The notes under the pieces: model-generated
Told to the model about the DNA's origin: nothing
What the model saw: the letters and a program-made list of their open reading frames with translations, nothing else
Database searches by the model: none
Translations under genes and position numbers: made by a program
Shown here: one piece after another, positions 28,006 to 37,049 of the stretch
How the letters are laid out: every line of letters begins with the position of its first letter
How positions within the stretch are numbered: position 1 is the stretch's first letter
Assembly (NCBI RefSeq): GCF_015910535.1
Contig: NZ_JACBJG010000005.1
Coordinates: 1-64,000 of the forward strand
Direction: 5' to 3'
Length of the DNA: 64,000 nt
Source of the DNA: Saccharomonospora sp. NB11
GTDB taxonomy: Bacteria; Actinomycetota; Actinomycetes; Mycobacteriales; Pseudonocardiaceae

Positions 28006-28421
28006 GCGATGAGATCCGCACGACGTTGAGCGGCGAGGCGGCTGCGCTCGGCGAGCTCCCGGTTCCGGTCGATGCGAGCGCGAATCTCGTCGACGTGCTC
28101 GACCGCGTAGTCGACGGCCAACCTGATCAGTCGCGGATGCAGCCCCGTTTCCTCACTCAGGACAGCGATCCGCTCTTCTTCGGGGCCCTCCAGCTCCTGC
28201 AGCCGCGAGATCACTTCCCACACGTCCGGACCGGCGGCCAACGCCGCCCGACGATCGTGCGCGGGACCGCGGAACACGATCCCCGGGTGATCCAACTGCT
28301 GCACACCTTCGAGGATCAAGCGCTCGAGCAGCGCCGTCGCGCTCGTGCCCTCGTGCTCCGCCCGAACCGCCAACACCCGTTTCGCCTCGGCGCTGATCCG
28401 AAACGACGTACTCGATGCCAC
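28002..28421 (-). CDS. Antitoxin partner of the DUF5615 protein
   Basis: This 139-residue protein has an N-terminal ribbon-helix-helix-like stretch (TSFRISAEAKRVLAVRAEHEGTSATALLERLILEGVQQL), then a middle region with HPGIVFRGPAHDRRAALAAGPDVWEVI that resembles the DUF433-type antitoxins paired with DUF5615 proteins. It ends in charged helices. The GTG start follows GGAAGGGG. The promoter region carries three copies of a 9-bp box, as expected for autorepression. It overlaps the toxin gene by 4 bp. Confidence 0.75.
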   Translation of the reverse strand: MASSTSFRISAEAKRVLAVRAEHEGTSATALLERLILEGVQQLDHPGIVFRGPAHDRRAALAAGPDVWEVISRLQELEGPEEERIAVLSEETGLHPRLIRLAVDYAVEHVDEIRARIDRNRELAERSRLAAQRRADLIA

Positions 28422-28439
28422 GACAGAGCCCCTTCCGAC

Positions 28440-28472
28440 GTGTAGCGCGAGTGTAGCGCAGACGCGCTACAC
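28440..28472 (-). promoter_or_regulatory. Triple GTGTAGCGC operator of the toxin-antitoxin operon
   Basis: GTGTAGCGC occurs twice in direct orientation (28440-28448 and 28451-28459, 11-bp period) and once inverted as GCGCTACAC (28464-28472). The array lies 19 bp upstream of the antitoxin start and covers a possible -10 TACACT (28455-28450), with CCGACA 18 nt upstream as a weak -35. The layout suggests autorepression by the antitoxin. Confidence 0.65.
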
Positions 28473-28539
28473 CTGTCGGTCGACGACAGCGACGAGTGGT
28501 CGTCACACGGGGTGATCTCTCCGCAGACCGGCGAGCGGC

Positions 28540-28953
28540 TCAGGAGTCGGTGAGTTCCGAGCGCACCTGGGAGGCCGTGGACACGACGAGCATCAGCAAC
28601 GTGCCCAGCGCGGCGTCGTCCAGACCCTGAGCAGGGAAGGCGTAGCGCAGCGTCAGATCCATGCCGCGTTCGGTGTGGACGATGCCGAGCGTGCCGAACA
28701 GCCCCTGGCCCGCGCGCTCGGCCACGGTCGCGGCCAACGTCGGCTCGTCTGGCAGGTCCCACGCCACCACGCAGGTCAGGCTCAGCACCGACAGCCCCTC
28801 GGCCAGCCGCATCGCCTGCACCACGCACGGCACGTCGGCGTGCGAGAAGGTCAACGCGCCGTCGTCGTCGACCCGCACGTCCAGATAGCGTTCGAGCGCC
28901 CGACGGGCCGAGGCCAGCAGCTCAGCGGTGTCGGCGGCCTCCGAGCCCGTCAT
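28540..28953 (-). CDS. YbjN-domain protein
   Basis: This 137-residue protein has the YbjN / type III secretion chaperone-like fold: [47 protein letters not shown], and [28 protein letters not shown]. Its position after uppS matches mycobacterial Rv2360c. The ATG at 28953 overlaps the uppS stop (ATGA) and has GAGGAG upstream. YbjN affects stress and motility in E. coli, but the actinobacterial role is unknown. Confidence 0.78.
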   Translation of the reverse strand: MTGSEAADTAELLASARRALERYLDVRVDDDGALTFSHADVPCVVQAMRLAEGLSVLSLTCVVAWDLPDEPTLAATVAERAGQGLFGTLGIVHTERGMDLTLRYAFPAQGLDDAALGTLLMLVVSTASQVRSELTDS

Positions 28954-29795
28954 GCGACTCCTCCCCGGTGTGCTGCCGCATCGGCCGCCTTCGCGGCGTC
29001 CACGGCCGCACCGAACCGGCGGTCGCGTTTGGCGTACTCGAGGCACGCCTCCCACAGCTTGCGGCGGTCGAAGTCCGGGAAGAGCGTGTCCTGGAAGACG
29101 AACTCGGCGTAGGCGGACTGCCACAGCAGGAAGTTCGACGTCCGCAGCTCACCCGAGGGCCGCAGGAACAGGTCCACGTCGGGCATCTCCGGCTGGTAGA
29201 GGTACTTCGCGAGCATGCGATCGTCCACCTTGTCCGGATTGATCTTGCCCTCGGCGGCGAGCTTCGCGATGCGTCGCGCGGCGTCTCCGAGTTCGGCACG
29301 ACCGCCGTAGTTGACGCACATCGTCATGTTGAGGCGCGTGTTGTGCCGGGTCTTCTCCTCGGCGTCCTTCAGTTCCTTGATGACGCTGCGCCACAACCTC
29401 GGCGCGCGCCCGGCCCACCGGATTCGCACGCCGATGGAGCCGAGGTAGTCGACCTGCCGACGAATGGTGTCCCGGTTGAAGCCCATCAGGAACCGCACCT
29501 CGTCGGGGCTGCGCTTCCAGTTCTCGGTCGAGAAGGCGTAGACCGACAACCACTTCACGCCCAGTTCCACCGCACCGCTGGCCACGTCGATCATCACGGC
29601 CTCGCCGCGCTTGTGCCCCTCGATGCGCGGCAGTCCACGCTGATTGGCCCACCGGCCGTTGCCGTCCATCACCAGGGCGACATGGTTGGGGACCAACTCG
29701 GGCGGGATGACCGGCGGTCGCGCCCCCGACGGATGCGGATCAGGCTCCCGCAACTCCGTGTGCACTGTCGCGGCCTCGCGTCCCCTGCGCCGCAC
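28950..29795 (-). CDS. uppS: Cis-prenyltransferase (long-chain isoprenyl diphosphate synthase)
   Basis: This 281-residue protein carries the UppS signatures [24 protein letters not shown] (with the catalytic Asp), [12 protein letters not shown], and the C-terminal [25 protein letters not shown]. It extends farnesyl diphosphate with isopentenyl units to make the lipid carrier of cell-wall synthesis. The position matches Rv2361c. The start is uncertain: from 29795 it overlaps recO by 56 bp, while a GTG at 29765 would overlap by 26 bp. Confidence 0.93.
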   Translation of the reverse strand: MRRRGREAATVHTELREPDPHPSGARPPVIPPELVPNHVALVMDGNGRWANQRGLPRIEGHKRGEAVMIDVASGAVELGVKWLSVYAFSTENWKRSPDEVRFLMGFNRDTIRRQVDYLGSIGVRIRWAGRAPRLWRSVIKELKDAEEKTRHNTRLNMTMCVNYGGRAELGDAARRIAKLAAEGKINPDKVDDRMLAKYLYQPEMPDVDLFLRPSGELRTSNFLLWQSAYAEFVFQDTLFPDFDRRKLWEACLEYAKRDRRFGAAVDAAKAADAAAHRGGVA

Positions 29796-30591
29796 TCGAT
29801 ACCTCCGTCTCGCGGGAATTCGTGTCCGACCCTAACGTGTCCACGATCGACGCCTCACGGGTACGGCGTTCCACGAACGGCAGCGACCGCAACTGCCGCT
29901 CCAGGTGCCACTGGAGGTGCGCGGCGACGAGCCCGCTGGCGTCCCGTCGCACGCCCGGGGTGCTGTTCTCGGCGGTGTCCCAGTCACCGTGGAGCAACGC
30001 GCTGAGCAGGACCAGCACCTCCGGCGCGGGATGTGTGGAGCCCGGCACGCGGCAGTCCTGGCACAGCGACCCACCCACCTGGTAGTTGAACGCGGCGTGA
30101 GGGCCTCGTCGACCGCAACGGGCGCACTCCGTGATGGCCGGTGCCCAACCGGCGAACGCCATCGACCGCAGCAGGAACGCGTCGAGCACGAGCGAGGCGT
30201 CCCGCTTGCCGTCGGCGAGTGCCCGCAACGCCCCGACCACGAGCAGGTAGAGCTTCAGCACCGGCTCGCCCTCCTCGGCGGTGAGCCGGTCGGCCGTCTC
30301 GGCGATGGCGCTGGCGGCGGTGTAGCGCTGGTAGTCGCCCACGATGGGCAGCGCGAACGCGTCGACCGTCTCCACCTGCGTGATGACGTCCAGCGTGCGT
30401 CCGGTGTAGAGCTGCACATCGACGTGCCCGAACGGCTCCAGCCGCGCACCGAAGCGCGACGTGGTCCGCCGCACACCCTTGGCGACGCCACGGACCTTGC
30501 CGTGTCGTCGGGTGAGCAGGGTGATGATGCGATCGGCCTCGCCGAGCTTGTGGACCCGCAGCACCACTCCCGTGTCCCGGTACAGACTCAC
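29740..30591 (-). CDS. recO: DNA repair protein RecO
   Basis: RecO (283 residues) loads RecA with RecR. The N-terminal OB fold ([42 protein letters not shown]) and the zinc motif [25 protein letters not shown] (two CxxC) are clear. The C-terminal 40 residues are disordered and run into the uppS start. It begins with GTG, and an upstream hairpin separates it from the CD225 gene. Confidence 0.94.
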   Translation of the reverse strand: MSLYRDTGVVLRVHKLGEADRIITLLTRRHGKVRGVAKGVRRTTSRFGARLEPFGHVDVQLYTGRTLDVITQVETVDAFALPIVGDYQRYTAASAIAETADRLTAEEGEPVLKLYLLVVGALRALADGKRDASLVLDAFLLRSMAFAGWAPAITECARCGRRGPHAAFNYQVGGSLCQDCRVPGSTHPAPEVLVLLSALLHGDWDTAENSTPGVRRDASGLVAAHLQWHLERQLRSLPFVERRTREASIVDTLGSDTNSRETEVSSAAQGTRGRDSAHGVAGA

Positions 30592-30602
30592 GGGTCCATC
30601 GT

Positions 30603-30645
30603 CTCACCGGTGCGGGCCGCACTCCTCTCGGCCCGCACCGGTGAG
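30603..30645 (-). terminator. Perfect 17-bp hairpin terminator
   Basis: CTCACCGGTGCGGGCCG (30603-30619) pairs exactly with CGGCCCGCACCGGTGAG (30629-30645) around a 9-nt loop. It lies 16 bp beyond the CD225 gene stop and just ahead of recO, so recO must have its own promoter or rely on readthrough. Confidence 0.8.
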
Positions 30646-30661
30646 GTCGACAAGGAAGGGG

Positions 30662-31132
30662 TCAGTACCGGCTGTAGGTGATCTCCGGGGCCGACGAAAC
30701 CACCACGATGATCCAGATAATGGACAGAGTCCAGGTCGCCGCACCGATCCAGGTCGCGGTCAGGCACAGCGTCCTCGTCTGCCTCGACGCTTCCTGGGCA
30801 GCGGCCATGTTGCCCATCATCCGGTGAGTGTTCACCTCGTTGGACTTCATGATGGCGAAGATGGCCACGATCCAGAAGAGGAAGATCGTGCCGATGGCCC
30901 ACCCCTTGTAATCCGGGATGTGGGGCCCGTACGGGTTCGCGCCGTACGGCTGACCATACGGCGCCTGCTGCCCGTAGGGCTGCTGCGGATAACCCTGCTG
31001 CTGCGGGTACTGCTGCTGTGCGTACGGTGCCGCCGGCATACCCGCGGACGGCGGACCGTAGGACTGCGCCTGCCCCGGCTGCGCCGGCATCCCTGCGCTC
31101 TGAGGCGTCTGCTGCCCGTACGGGTTCGTCAT
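30662..31132 (-). CDS. CD225/dispanin-family membrane protein
   Basis: This 156-residue protein has a Gln/Pro/Tyr/Gly-rich N-terminal 75 residues (repeats of PQQQGYPQQPYG type) and then the CD225 module. A first hydrophobic segment GWAIGTIFLFWIVAIFAIMKSNEVNTH and a second near the end (TATWIGAATWTLSIIWIIVVV) are joined by the basic/amphipathic loop. The ATG at 31132 has GGGGAGA upstream. Its bacterial role is unknown. It is flanked by era and by a terminator. Confidence 0.82.
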   Translation of the reverse strand: MTNPYGQQTPQSAGMPAQPGQAQSYGPPSAGMPAAPYAQQQYPQQQGYPQQPYGQQAPYGQPYGANPYGPHIPDYKGWAIGTIFLFWIVAIFAIMKSNEVNTHRMMGNMAAAQEASRQTRTLCLTATWIGAATWTLSIIWIIVVVSSAPEITYSRY

Positions 31133-31213
31133 GAAGGTCTCCCCTGTCACAAAACGTTCTGCGACGGGAGCGTACCGCGTGGTAGTCACCCGTGAGCGGG
31201 GAACCGCCCAACC

Positions 31214-32116
31214 TCAGAAGCCGAGCTTGCGCAGCTGCTTCGGGTCACGCTGCCAGTCCTTGGCAACCTTCACGTGCAGGTCGAGATACACCTTGCTACC
31301 GAGCAACGCCTCGATCTGCTTGCGCGCCTTCGCGCCGACCTCCTTGAGCCGGCTTCCCTTGTGGCCGAGGACGATGCCGCGCTGGCTCGTGCGCTCCACG
31401 TACAAGTGCGCGTACACCTCGATGAGGTCGTCGCGGCCCTCGCGGGGGAACATCTCCTCGATCGTGACCGCGATGGAGTGCGGCAGCTCGTCCCGCACGC
31501 CCTCCAGCGCCGCCTCCCGGATCAGCTCCGCCACCAGCGTCTGCTCGGGCTCGTCGGTGAGCTCGCCGTCCGGATAGAGTTCCGGCCCTTCCGGCAGCCG
31601 GGCGACCAGCAGGTCGGACAACGTGTCCACCTGGTACTGCTCGACCGCCGACACCGGAACGAGGTCGGCGAAGTCCATGACGTCCTGCAGCTCCAGCAGC
31701 TGCTTGGCGACCTGCTCCTTGCTGACGAGGTCGGTCTTCGTCACGATGCCGATCACCGGGGTACGACGGGCGATCTTGCTCAGCTCCGCGGCGATGAACC
31801 GGTCGCCGGGGCCGATCTTCTCGTCGGCGGGCACGCAGAACCCCACGACGTCCACTTCGGACCACGTCGCCTGCACCAGGTCGTTGAGCCGCTGTCCCAA
31901 CAGCGTCCGTGGCCGGTGCAGCCCCGGCGTGTCCACGATGATCAGTTGGGCGTCGTCACGGTGGACGATGCCGCGAATGGCGTGCCGCGTGGTCTGCGGC
32001 TTGTTCGACGTGATCGCGATCTTGGTGCCGACCAGCGCGTTGGTGAGCGTGGACTTGCCCGCGTTGGGCCTGCCGACGAAGCAGGCGAACCCGGAACGAT
32101 GCTCGGTCTCGGTCAC
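31214..32116 (-). CDS. era: GTPase Era
   Basis: Era (300 residues) binds the 3' end of 16S rRNA during 30S maturation. The G domain has GRPNAGKST (G1), a TTRHA switch, VDTPGLHRP (G3) and TKTD (G4). The KH domain includes FPREGRDDLIEVYAHLYVERTSQRGIVLGHKGSRLKEVGAKAR. It starts with GTG overlapping the upstream small gene by 4 bp and shares an operon with ybeY and phoH, both linked to RNA metabolism. Confidence 0.96.
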   Translation of the reverse strand: MTETEHRSGFACFVGRPNAGKSTLTNALVGTKIAITSNKPQTTRHAIRGIVHRDDAQLIIVDTPGLHRPRTLLGQRLNDLVQATWSEVDVVGFCVPADEKIGPGDRFIAAELSKIARRTPVIGIVTKTDLVSKEQVAKQLLELQDVMDFADLVPVSAVEQYQVDTLSDLLVARLPEGPELYPDGELTDEPEQTLVAELIREAALEGVRDELPHSIAVTIEEMFPREGRDDLIEVYAHLYVERTSQRGIVLGHKGSRLKEVGAKARKQIEALLGSKVYLDLHVKVAKDWQRDPKQLRKLGF

Positions 32117-32448
32117 TTCACCGTCTCCTGAACCGTCCCCGTCGGATCGGCGCGCAGGATCGGCGCGGTCGGGGTGAGGTCCCGCACCGCCTGCACCGAG
32201 GCGCCCTGCACCAGCGGCTCCTCGGTCACGACCGCCGCCGCCTCCAGCCCTTCGGCCCCACTCGACACCGCCGCCGCCACCGCGGCCTGCAACGCCGTCA
32301 ACTTCAACGACGGCAGGTCCACCGTCGCCGCGGCGTAGGTGCGGCCGTCGGTGTCGCGCACGGCCGCTCCCTCGGCGGCCTGGGTCCTCGCCCGCGTCGA
32401 GCGCGCGAGGACGACGATCTTCTCGTCCTCCGGGTGGAGCTCAGCCAT
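32113..32448 (-). CDS. Degenerate cytidine deaminase-fold protein
   Basis: This 111-residue protein aligns in order with the deaminase fold (EDEKIVVLARSTRARTQAAEGAAVRDTDGRTYAAATVDLPSLKLTALQAAVAAAVSSG). The catalytic HAE and PCxxC zinc ligands are missing: there is no Cys and only one His, near the N terminus. The equivalent mycobacterial gene is Rv2365c, also between era and the CNNM gene. It overlaps both neighbours (4 and 8 bp), which implies tightly coupled translation. An enzymatic role is unlikely; a structural or regulatory one is inference. Confidence 0.78.
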   Translation of the reverse strand: MAELHPEDEKIVVLARSTRARTQAAEGAAVRDTDGRTYAAATVDLPSLKLTALQAAVAAAVSSGAEGLEAAAVVTEEPLVQGASVQAVRDLTPTAPILRADPTGTVQETVK

Positions 32449-33808
32449 GGTTCACTCTCCAGTCGGGTTCGTCGCGCTCCTCGTGGGACACGCGTTCGTC
32501 GTTCTCGTCGGTCGTGCCGGGCGTTCCGGGCCCGATCCTGCGCCCGTCGGCCGCCCGCACGATCACGGTGGTGATCCGCATGCGGCCTCGGCGGTCCTTG
32601 CCACCCTCGGCCCGCAGCCGCAGTCCGTCGATCTCGGCCTCCGCGCCGGGCAGCGGAACCCGCCCGAGCCGCTGCGCGAGCAGACCACCGACCGTCTCGA
32701 CGTCCTGCTCGGACAGGTCCACGCCGAACAGGTCACCGAGATCGTCCACACCCAGCCGCGCGGAGACACGCACCACCTGGTCGTCCACGTGCTCCACCGG
32801 CGGCCGGTCGTCGGTGTCGGACTCGTCGGTGATCTCCCCGACGATCTCCTCCAGGATGTCCTCGATCGTCAACAGCCCGGCTGTGCCGCCGTACTCGTCC
32901 ACGGCGATGACGAGGTGGTGCCGGGACCGCTGCATGTACTTCAGCAGACCGTCCAGGTGCTTGGAGTCCGGCACGAAGTCGGCGGGTGTCATCAGCTCCC
33001 GCACCTCGCGCATCGTGCCGTTCTCCTCGAACGAGGCCTGCACGAGGTCCTTCATGTTCACCAGCCCGACGATGTCGTCCACCGACTCGCCGATCACCGG
33101 GATGCGGGTGAACCCGGTCCGCATGGACAGCGCCAACGCCTGCCGCACGGTCTTGTTCTGTTCGATCCACACGATCTCGGTGCGCGGCACCATCACCTCG
33201 CGTGCCACCGTGTCGCCGAGCTCGAACACCGAGTGGATCATCTCGCGCTCGTCGGTGCCCACGACCCCGCGCTCCTCGGCGAGGTCGACCAGTTCCCGCA
33301 GTTCCGCCTCGGTGGTGAACGGTCCCTCACGGAAGCCCTTGCCGGGCGTGATGGCGTTGCCGACCACGATGAGCAGGCGGCTGAGCGGGCCCAACACCGT
33401 CCCGAGCGCCCGCACCAGACCCGCCGCGGCGAGACCCACGCGATAGGGATGCTGCCTGCCGACCGTACGGGGTCCGACACCGACGATGACGTAGCTGACC
33501 AACACCATGAGCAGCGCGGCCAGCGTCACCGCGAACCACTCCGGCTCCACCCAGCGGAGCATCACCACGGTCACCAACACCGTGGCGGTCAGCTCGCAGC
33601 CCATGCGCAGCAGCAGCAACAGGTTCAGGTGTCGGGTGCGTTCCCTGACCACCTGGACGAGCTGGCGCGACCCGAATCGTCCCTCACGCTCCAGCCCCTC
33701 GGCTCGCGCCAACGAGGCGGAGCTGATGGCCGAGTCGGCCGCCGCGAAGACGCCACCGAGGAACACGAGAAGAACGGCCACGACCAGGATGACGGCCGAC
33801 GACGTCAC
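32441..33808 (-). CDS. CNNM/CorC-family membrane protein with CBS domains
   Basis: This 455-residue protein has a DUF21 membrane domain (four hydrophobic segments within residues 1-150) and a CBS pair (about 200-320, including [42 protein letters not shown] and [29 protein letters not shown]). A CorC/HlyC domain follows. The family is linked to Mg2+ homeostasis and export, and mycobacterial homologues are called hemolysin-like. It overlaps ybeY by 4 bp and the deaminase-like gene by 8 bp. Confidence 0.9.
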   Translation of the reverse strand: MTSSAVILVVAVLLVFLGGVFAAADSAISSASLARAEGLEREGRFGSRQLVQVVRERTRHLNLLLLLRMGCELTATVLVTVVMLRWVEPEWFAVTLAALLMVLVSYVIVGVGPRTVGRQHPYRVGLAAAGLVRALGTVLGPLSRLLIVVGNAITPGKGFREGPFTTEAELRELVDLAEERGVVGTDEREMIHSVFELGDTVAREVMVPRTEIVWIEQNKTVRQALALSMRTGFTRIPVIGESVDDIVGLVNMKDLVQASFEENGTMREVRELMTPADFVPDSKHLDGLLKYMQRSRHHLVIAVDEYGGTAGLLTIEDILEEIVGEITDESDTDDRPPVEHVDDQVVRVSARLGVDDLGDLFGVDLSEQDVETVGGLLAQRLGRVPLPGAEAEIDGLRLRAEGGKDRRGRMRITTVIVRAADGRRIGPGTPGTTDENDERVSHEERDEPDWRVNHG

Positions 33809-34356
33809 GATGGCTCCGACTCAGACCTTCCGTCGAGACCCGCCGCGCCGAGCAGCCGGTCGTCGTTGCTGCGCTGGGCGTCCTTCTTGCGCGCAGCCGC
33901 CAGCGTGTCGCGGAACTCGCCGAGGATGCGGTTCTGGAGCCCGAACATCTCCCGCTCCTCCTCCGGCTCGGCGTGGTCGTAGCCGAGGAGGTGCAGCACA
34001 CCGTGGACGGTGAGCAGGTGGAGTTCGTCGAGCAGCGAGTGCCCGGCCTTGTGTGCCTGGCCCATGGCGAACTCCGGGCACAGCACGATGTCGCCGAGCA
34101 ACGCCGGAGACGACTCCACGGCGTCGGGGCGGCGTCCCGGCTCCAGCTCGTCCATGGGGAAGGCCATGACGTCGGTGGGGCCGGGCAGGTCCATCCACCG
34201 CACGTGCAGGTCCTCCATCACGTCGAGCGTGACGAGGACGACCGACAGCTCCGCCAAGGGGCTGACGTCCATCCGATCCAGCGCGAACCGGGCCGCGGAC
34301 ACGATCGACGCCTCGTCGACGTCGACGCCGGACTCGTTGGCGATCTCGATGCTCAC
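33805..34356 (-). CDS. ybeY: Endoribonuclease YbeY
   Basis: YbeY (183 residues) processes the 16S rRNA 3' end. The metal-binding motif [15 protein letters not shown] (H-x3-H-x5-H) and the preceding [12 protein letters not shown] are diagnostic. It lies in the conserved phoH-ybeY-CNNM-era cluster and overlaps phoH and the CNNM gene by 4 bp each. The C-terminal 25 residues are a lineage-specific extension. Confidence 0.96.
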   Translation of the reverse strand: MSIEIANESGVDVDEASIVSAARFALDRMDVSPLAELSVVLVTLDVMEDLHVRWMDLPGPTDVMAFPMDELEPGRRPDAVESSPALLGDIVLCPEFAMGQAHKAGHSLLDELHLLTVHGVLHLLGYDHAEPEEEREMFGLQNRILGEFRDTLAAARKKDAQRSNDDRLLGAAGLDGRSESEPS

Positions 34357-35402
34357 CGGCGGCCCCGCCCGTTGGTGTGCGCGTCACCGACGGCCGCGTC
34401 CTGCGTGGCCTGCCACTTCTCGTAGGCGTCCACGATGTCGCCCACCAGCTTGTGCCGCACCACGTCGTGACTCGTCAGCGTCGCGAAATGCAGGTCGTTC
34501 ACGCCCTCGAGGATCTCACGCACCACACGCAGGCCACTGCGCTGACCACTGGGCAGGTCGACCTGCGTCACATCACCGGTGACGACGATCTTCGAGCCGA
34601 AACCGAGACGCGTGAGGAACATCTTCATCTGTTCCGGCGTGGTGTTCTGCGCCTCGTCGAGGATGATGAACGCGTCGTTCAACGTCCGGCCACGCATGTA
34701 CGCCAGCGGCGCGATCTCGATGGTGCCCGCCTGCATGAGCCGGGGGATCGAGTCGGGGTCGACCATGTCGTGCAACGCGTCGTACAACGGCCGCAGGTAC
34801 GGATCGATCTTCTCGTAGAGCGTGCCGGGCAGATAGCCGAGCCGTTCCCCCGCCTCCACCGCGGGACGGGTCAGGATGATGCGCGTGACCTGCTTGTTCT
34901 GCAGCGCCTGCACGGCCTTGGCCATGGCCAGGTAGGTCTTGCCCGTCCCGGCGGGACCGACGCCGAACACCACCGTGTGCTGGTCGATCGCGTCGACGTA
35001 GCGCTTCTGGTTCAGCGTCTTCGGTCGAATGGTGCGCCCGCGCCGCGAGAGGATGTCCATGCTCAGCACGTCGGCGGGCGACTCGGACGCTCCGGCCGAC
35101 AGCATGGCCACCGTCCGGCGCACGGTGTCGGGTGCGAGCTGCTGACCGCGCTTGGCCAGCGTCACCAACTCCTCGAACACCCGCTCCGCGAATGCCACGT
35201 CACTCGGCGCGCCGGTCAACGTGACCTCGTTGCCCCTGACGTGCACGTCCGCTTCGAGCAGGTCCTCGGCCACTCGCAGGTTCTCGTCTCGGGAACCGAG
35301 CAGAACGAGTGCGGCGGCATCGGGGATCGGGAACTTCGACTGTGCCGAAGACTCCTGCGACGCGGCGACTTCGGCAGGTTGCAGCGGTTCGGTTCCGGCC
35401 AC
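34353..35402 (-). CDS. phoH: PhoH-like ATPase
   Basis: This 349-residue protein has an N-terminal KH-like part (residues 25-100) and a P-loop ATPase domain: [18 protein letters not shown] (Walker A), [34 protein letters not shown] (Walker B and sensor). It resembles mycobacterial PhoH1. The family is thought to act with YbeY in RNA handling, which is consistent with its place as the first gene of the operon. The GTG start is at 35402. Confidence 0.93.
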   Translation of the reverse strand: MAGTEPLQPAEVAASQESSAQSKFPIPDAAALVLLGSRDENLRVAEDLLEADVHVRGNEVTLTGAPSDVAFAERVFEELVTLAKRGQQLAPDTVRRTVAMLSAGASESPADVLSMDILSRRGRTIRPKTLNQKRYVDAIDQHTVVFGVGPAGTGKTYLAMAKAVQALQNKQVTRIILTRPAVEAGERLGYLPGTLYEKIDPYLRPLYDALHDMVDPDSIPRLMQAGTIEIAPLAYMRGRTLNDAFIILDEAQNTTPEQMKMFLTRLGFGSKIVVTGDVTQVDLPSGQRSGLRVVREILEGVNDLHFATLTSHDVVRHKLVGDIVDAYEKWQATQDAAVGDAHTNGRGRR

Positions 35403-35485
35403 GTGGCCTCGGGCCTGCTTTCTGCACGTACGTGCTGGTCGACGACAGTGACGGTCACGTCGATGCTAGTCGCATCGGTCGTGCC

Positions 35486-35509
35486 GGGGCAGGTGAGTTT
35501 ACCTGCCCC
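35486..35509 (-). terminator. Hairpin terminator after the HIT gene
   Basis: GGGGCAGGT (35486-35494) pairs with ACCTGCCCC (35501-35509) around a 6-nt loop, seven bases past the stop of the HIT gene. It separates this gene from phoH. Confidence 0.65.
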
Positions 35510-35515
35510 CTTTCC

Positions 35516-35923
35516 TCACTGGGAAGAACGACCGAACTGACCGAGCTGTTCCCCGCCGAGCACGTGCGCGTGCACGTGGAAGACCGTTTGCCCGGCGTCG
35601 GCTCCGGTGTTGAACACCAGGCGGTATCCGCTGTCGAGCCCCTCCTGCTCGGCGACCTTCGCCGCGGTGGCCACGACGTCGGCGAGCAGCGCCGGGTCGG
35701 CCGCCGCGAGTTCGGCGACCGTGCGGTAGCGCACCTTCGGCACCACCAGCACGTGCGTGGCGGCCTGCGGTGCGATGTCGCGGAACGCCAGCGTCGTGTC
35801 CGTCTCGTAGACGATGTCGGCGGGGATCTCCCTCGCGATGATGCGTTCGAACAGCGTCTCCGAGGTGTCCTGAGTGTCCTGGGTGTCCGCCCCACCCGAC
35901 TCGACGGTGTCGTTGTCGCTCAC
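35516..35923 (-). CDS. HIT-family nucleotide hydrolase (HINT-like)
   Basis: This 135-residue protein has ETLFERIIAREIPADIVYETDTTLAFRDIAPQAATHVLVVPK and the histidine triad GQTVFHVHAHVLGGEQLG (HxHxH). It is of the HINT type, which hydrolyses adenosine phosphoramidates. The first 20 residues are acidic and poorly conserved. It starts with GTG and lies between rsmE and phoH. Confidence 0.92.
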   Translation of the reverse strand: MSDNDTVESGGADTQDTQDTSETLFERIIAREIPADIVYETDTTLAFRDIAPQAATHVLVVPKVRYRTVAELAAADPALLADVVATAAKVAEQEGLDSGYRLVFNTGADAGQTVFHVHAHVLGGEQLGQFGRSSQ

Positions 35924-36261
35924 GGCCCCTCCTCGCGTCGATCACGGCGTCGAAGTGCGTCCGTCACCATGGTCGCTCGATCGTCGTGGGGACGCCGCGG
36001 GGCGGTGCAGCCTGGGGGTAGCTCCACCCGCCACCGCGGCTCCTCCGCCGGACCGAGGGGGAGACGTCCGGCGGGTCCTCGACCCACGCCGGCCTCCCGT
36101 GGACCCGCGCCTTCTCGTCGCACGCTCGCGCAGGTCACCGGCCGTGTGGGCTGAGCACAGAGTAGGGCCCGATTCGGCTCTGTGAAGGGGAAACCGGCAG
36201 AAACGCGAAGGACTTCTGCCACAGGTTCTAGCGCGCGCGTCCGTTCGGCGTATGCGGACGA
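35924..36261. other. Intergenic region of about 340 bp without a convincing gene
   Basis: Open frames cross this interval on both strands but carry no domain or ribosome-binding site. A weak inverted repeat GGCAGAA...TTCTGCC (36196-36220) lies beyond the rsmE stop and may be its terminator. The rest probably holds the promoter of the HIT gene. Confidence 0.5.
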
Positions 36262-37023
36262 TCACGCCCAACGGTCGGTCAGGACCCCCAGCGCCCCGAG
36301 CGTCACCGCAGCCGCTGTGGACGTGCGCAGCACGGTCGGTCCCAACCGGACGCTCCGCGCGCCCGCCTCGGCGAACGCCGCACGCTCCTCGGGCGCGACA
36401 CCACCCTCGGGACCCACCACGAGCAGCACCTCACCGGTGTCCGGCAGGGCCAGCTCGGTCAGGCGATCCGGCGCGGCGCCGTCGAGCACCAACGCGAGGT
36501 CGGCGTTCGCGACGGCCTCGGTCAGCTCCTTGGTGCTCATCGGGTCGCGGACCTCGGGCACCCAGGCCCGGCGGGCCTGCTTGCTCGCCGCCGCCGCGGT
36601 CGCCCGCCACTTGGCGAGCGCCTTCGCCCCCCGAGGACCGTCGTCCCAGCGCGCCACGCTCCGGGCCGCCCGCCACGGGACGATCGCGTCCACACCCGCC
36701 TCGGTGGCGAGCTCCACGGCCAGCTCACCGCGGTCCCCCTTGGCCAGTGCCTGTGCCACCGTGACTCGCAACGCGGGCGCGGGCACGAACCGCACCCGTT
36801 CGACGGTCACCTCCACGGTCGGCCGTCGCCCCGGGTGGACGGCCGACGCCACACAGTCGGCCAGGCCGCCACGGCCGTCGGACAACGCCAGCCGCTCACC
36901 CGCGCGCAACCGGCGCACGGTGACGGCGTGATGTGCCTCGTCGCCGTCGAACTCTGCCGGACCGACCTCCGGCAACGCCGGGACGAGGAAGACCGGTGGA
37001 GTGGTGTCGGTGCCCCCAGCCAT
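36262..37023 (-). CDS. rsmE: 16S rRNA m3U1498 methyltransferase
   Basis: RsmE (253 residues) is a SPOUT methyltransferase. The N-terminal PUA-like domain has DEAHHAVTVRRLRAGERL. The knot motifs are VVGPEGGVAPEERAAF and VRLGPTVLRTSTAAAVTLGAL. It follows dnaJ2 by 26 bp, matching mycobacterial Rv2372c-Rv2373c. Confidence 0.94.
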   Translation of the reverse strand: MAGGTDTTPPVFLVPALPEVGPAEFDGDEAHHAVTVRRLRAGERLALSDGRGGLADCVASAVHPGRRPTVEVTVERVRFVPAPALRVTVAQALAKGDRGELAVELATEAGVDAIVPWRAARSVARWDDGPRGAKALAKWRATAAAASKQARRAWVPEVRDPMSTKELTEAVANADLALVLDGAAPDRLTELALPDTGEVLLVVGPEGGVAPEERAAFAEAGARSVRLGPTVLRTSTAAAVTLGALGVLTDRWA

Positions 37024-37049
37024 GACGGTCGCCGTCTCCCCGGCCGCCG

